This document shows positions 61,653-64,000 of a stretch of 64,000 nt of DNA, piece by piece. The translations under genes and the position numbers were made by a program. The first letter of the stretch is position 1. Each line of letters starts with the position of its first letter. The stretch is from contig JADLGN010000005.1 of assembly GCA_020849295.1 (NCBI GenBank), positions 248,001 through 312,000 on the forward strand, in the 5' to 3' direction. The notes under the pieces are model-generated. The model ran no database searches. It was not told the origin of the DNA and saw only the letters and a list, made by a program, of their open reading frames with translations. Source of the DNA: Bacteroidia bacterium (lineage in GTDB: Bacteria > Bacteroidota > Bacteroidia > NS11-12g > UBA9320).

Positions 61653-64000
61653 ATGAAAAAAACATTAATAATGTGTTTATTGATGAGCATTTGTATAATC
61701 ACATTTTCTCAAACAATAACAATAAAAGATAACGAAACAGATAAACCTATTGAAGGTGTTATACTGTTGAGTGATAAGCCTAAAGCGTTTTCAATAACAA
61801 ATGCAAAGGGACAAGCCAACATTTCGGAATTTAATAAAGCTGAAAAAATAAAAATAAGTTCAATTGGCTATAAAAATATAATGAGAAGTTATTTTCAGCT
61901 TCAAACTTCAAATTTCGAATTACGGTTAGAACAAACTAACTTTAATCTCGAAGAAATAGTAATATCGGGTACTCGCTGGAGGCAGTCTTCTCCTGATGTG
62001 CCATCAAAAATCATTAAAATAACATCAAAAGAAGTAGAATTTCAAAATCCACAAACTGCAGCCGATTTATTAGGAATTTCGGGAAAAGTTTTTATTCAGA
62101 AAAGTCAGCAGGGCGGCGGTAGCCCTATGATTAGAGGTTCTGCAACAAATAGGTTAATTTACACAGTAGATGGTGTGCGAATGAATACTGCAATTTTCAG
62201 ACGGGGAAATATTCAAAACGTAATAAATCTCGACCCGTTTGCAACTGAATATACAGAAGTTTTGTTTGGCCCGGGTTCAGTAATTTACGGCAGTGATGCA
62301 ATTGGCGGAGTAATGAGTTTTCAAACATTAACACCACAGTTATCAATGACTGACAAGCTTCTAATTACAGGCAAAACAATTGCACGGTACTCATCTGCAA
62401 ACAATGAAAAAACAGGTCATTTTGATGTAAAAATAGGTTGGAAAAAATGGGCAATTGTAACAAGTTTTAGTTCATGGGATTTTGACAATCTTAGGCAAGG
62501 AAGCAAAGGTCCTAATGATTATATCAAAGATATTTATGTTCAAAGACAAGACAGTACAGATGTTGTTATAAAACAAAATGACCCTTTGCTTCAGATTCCT
62601 ACCGCTTATTCACAGTTTAATATGATGCAAAAAATACGTTTTAAACCCAATAAAAAATGGGACTTTCAATATGGGTTTCATTATTCAGTTTCTTCGCCTT
62701 TTGGCAGGTATGACAGGCTTACTCGTTTTAGTAAAGGAACAATACGATACGCAGAGTGGAATTATGGACCTCAAAAATGGATGATGAATAATATAAGCAT
62801 AACACACAACGGAAATAATATTGCTTATGATGAAATGACAATTCGTTTGGCACAGCAATCATTTGAAGAGAGTCGTATTGACAGAACATTACATAAAGTT
62901 AACAGAAATACGCAAACAGAAAATGTTGAGGCATCATCAATTAATATTGATTTTAATAAGAAAACTAATTCAAAAAATACTTTATACTATGGTGTTGAAT
63001 ATGTTTTTGATAATGTGTTATCAGTAGGAAAAATAACCGATATAAAAACCGGAGCAGAGCAAAAAGGACCTTCAAGATACCCGCTATCTACATGGACTTC
63101 TATTGGCGCTTATCTTAATGACCAATACAAGTTATCTGAAAAATTACTTTTTCAAGCAGGTGCAAGATACAATAGATTTATAATTGACTCTGATTTTGAT
63201 ACTACATTTTATCCATTTGCATTTACAAACGCAAATGTAAATAATAGTGCACTGACAGGTAGTTTAGGTTTTATTTACAGACCTACTAAAAATTGGGTAA
63301 TAAATGCTAATGCAGGAACAGCATTTAGAACGCCAAATGTGGACGATATAGGTAAAGTTGCCGATTCTGAACCAGGCTCGGTTGTAGTTCCTAACCCAGG
63401 ATTAAAAGCAGAATATGCATATAACTTTGATTTTGGTATTGCTAAAATATTTAAAGATTTGCTTAAGGTTGATATATCTTGTTTTTATACAATTATTAAT
63501 AATTCATTAGTTCGAAGAGATTTTCTTTTTAATGGACAAGACAGTATTATATTCAGCAACCAAATGAGCAAAGTTCAGGCAATACAAAATGCTGCAGTAA
63601 CAAATGTGTATGGTTTGCAAGCCGAAGTAGAAATAAAACTTCCATCAGGATTTTCATATATTTCTGATTTTAATTTTCAAGCAGGAAAAGATGAGTTAGA
63701 TGACGGTACTAAAAGCCCATCAAGGCATGCACCCCCGTTTTATGGTGTAAACAGATTGCGTTTTAAAAAAAATAACCTTATGCTCGAATTAAACACTATT
63801 TATCAAGGAAAAATGAGTTTTGACCAACTTCCGGAAGATGAAAAAGCCAAAGTTGAGCTTTATGCTAAGGATGCAAACGGCAATAATTATGCACCTGCAT
63901 GGCATACTGTTAATTTTAAAGCTTTTTATCAGTATTCCGAAAATTTGAGCATAAGTAGTGGAGTTGAAAATATTACAGACCAAAGATATCGCCCTTATAG
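61653..64000 (+). CDS. TonB-dependent receptor, heme/hemoglobin-receptor-like, 3' end outside the window
   Basis: An open frame from ATG 61653 runs off the right edge after 782 codons. A signal peptide (MKKTLIMCLLMSICIITFSQ) precedes a carboxypeptidase-regulatory-like domain (to about residue 95) and a plug: E-I-V-I-S-G-T-R-W, Q-K-S-Q-Q-G-G-G-S-P-M-I-R-G-S-A-T-N-R, Y-T-V-D-G-V-R-M-N. The barrel reaches G-V-E-N-I-T-D-Q-R-Y-R-P-Y, which is usually some 20-30 residues from the end. The Q-Q-G-G-G-S-P plug segment is typical of the TonB-hemoglobin/HmuR-like group, so an iron or heme substrate is plausible but not shown. Confidence 0.88.
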   Translation, partial: MKKTLIMCLLMSICIITFSQTITIKDNETDKPIEGVILLSDKPKAFSITNAKGQANISEFNKAEKIKISSIGYKNIMRSYFQLQTSNFELRLEQTNFNLEEIVISGTRWRQSSPDVPSKIIKITSKEVEFQNPQTAADLLGISGKVFIQKSQQGGGSPMIRGSATNRLIYTVDGVRMNTAIFRRGNIQNVINLDPFATEYTEVLFGPGSVIYGSDAIGGVMSFQTLTPQLSMTDKLLITGKTIARYSSANNEKTGHFDVKIGWKKWAIVTSFSSWDFDNLRQGSKGPNDYIKDIYVQRQDSTDVVIKQNDPLLQIPTAYSQFNMMQKIRFKPNKKWDFQYGFHYSVSSPFGRYDRLTRFSKGTIRYAEWNYGPQKWMMNNISITHNGNNIAYDEMTIRLAQQSFEESRIDRTLHKVNRNTQTENVEASSINIDFNKKTNSKNTLYYGVEYVFDNVLSVGKITDIKTGAEQKGPSRYPLSTWTSIGAYLNDQYKLSEKLLFQAGARYNRFIIDSDFDTTFYPFAFTNANVNNSALTGSLGFIYRPTKNWVINANAGTAFRTPNVDDIGKVADSEPGSVVVPNPGLKAEYAYNFDFGIAKIFKDLLKVDISCFYTIINNSLVRRDFLFNGQDSIIFSNQMSKVQAIQNAAVTNVYGLQAEVEIKLPSGFSYISDFNFQAGKDELDDGTKSPSRHAPPFYGVNRLRFKKNNLMLELNTIYQGKMSFDQLPEDEKAKVELYAKDANGNNYAPAWHTVNFKAFYQYSENLSISSGVENITDQRYRPY

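Noticed and set aside
61899..61912. Two CTTCAAA units in the TonB receptor at the right edge
   Set aside because: Two copies are too few for slippage and the site lies in the middle of a folded domain.

Overview
The window is about 30% GC and reads as the chromosome of a member of the Bacteroidota. The evidence is type IX secretion system (T9SS) cargo with type A and type B C-terminal sorting domains, a PorV/PorQ-family barrel, SusC-like TonB receptors with a carboxypeptidase-like N-terminal domain, DUF4249, DUF4468 and DUF2851 proteins, a glsB/glsA-type acyltransferase pair, and many promoters with the -7 motif TAnnTTTG (often with TTTG about 19-20 bases upstream) instead of sigma-70 boxes.

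Layout. 1-4000: end of a DUF2461 gene, a membrane protein, an orphan T9SS tail remnant, then a two-gene unit of secreted proteins. 4000-7930: an aminotransferase, a small zinc-ribbon protein, a DUF4468 protein, an AcpH-like protein and a PorV/PorQ-like barrel. 7969-19435: a tandem duplication of a two-gene cassette, each copy holding an S74-chaperone protein with a T9SS tail followed by a giant Ig-like protein with a type B tail. 19586-23830: initiator tRNA, era, der, a small lipoprotein, DUF2851 and PspC genes. 23833-29432: a minus-strand operon hscA - OMP - flavoprotein - glsA-like - glsB-like. 29545-36516: a TPR protein, then two more T9SS cargo genes. 36693-44542: a TPP-riboswitch-controlled TonB receptor, citrate synthase, an SRPBCC/GyrI protein and nadB/nadA. 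44621-46803: NorC-like and NorB-like genes and queD. 46807-53147: a seven-repeat T9SS cargo protein, a zinc-finger protein, and a TonB receptor/DUF4249/phosphoesterase operon. 53296-57703: pssA and a type IIG restriction-modification gene. 57718-64000: a secreted protein, an SDR protein, a hydrolase, a small membrane protein and the start of another TonB receptor.

Two things stand out. First, three secreted-protein genes carry a simple-sequence repeat whose unit length is not a multiple of three: (CTTCAAA)6, an 8-bp unit in 11 copies, and a run of nine C. In each the repeat lies between a promoter-proximal ATG that begins Met-Lys-Thr and the hydrophobic core of the signal peptide. Repeat number therefore decides whether that ATG reads into the protein, which is a contingency-locus design for switching T9SS-type surface proteins. 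Second, the type IIG restriction-modification protein has a complete IS200/RAYT-like HUH tyrosine-transposase domain of about 223 residues inserted in frame between methylase motifs I and IV. That domain is encoded together with 15-bp repeats and a perfect 22-bp palindrome.

All calls come from reading the sequence and from remembered family motifs. No database search was run.
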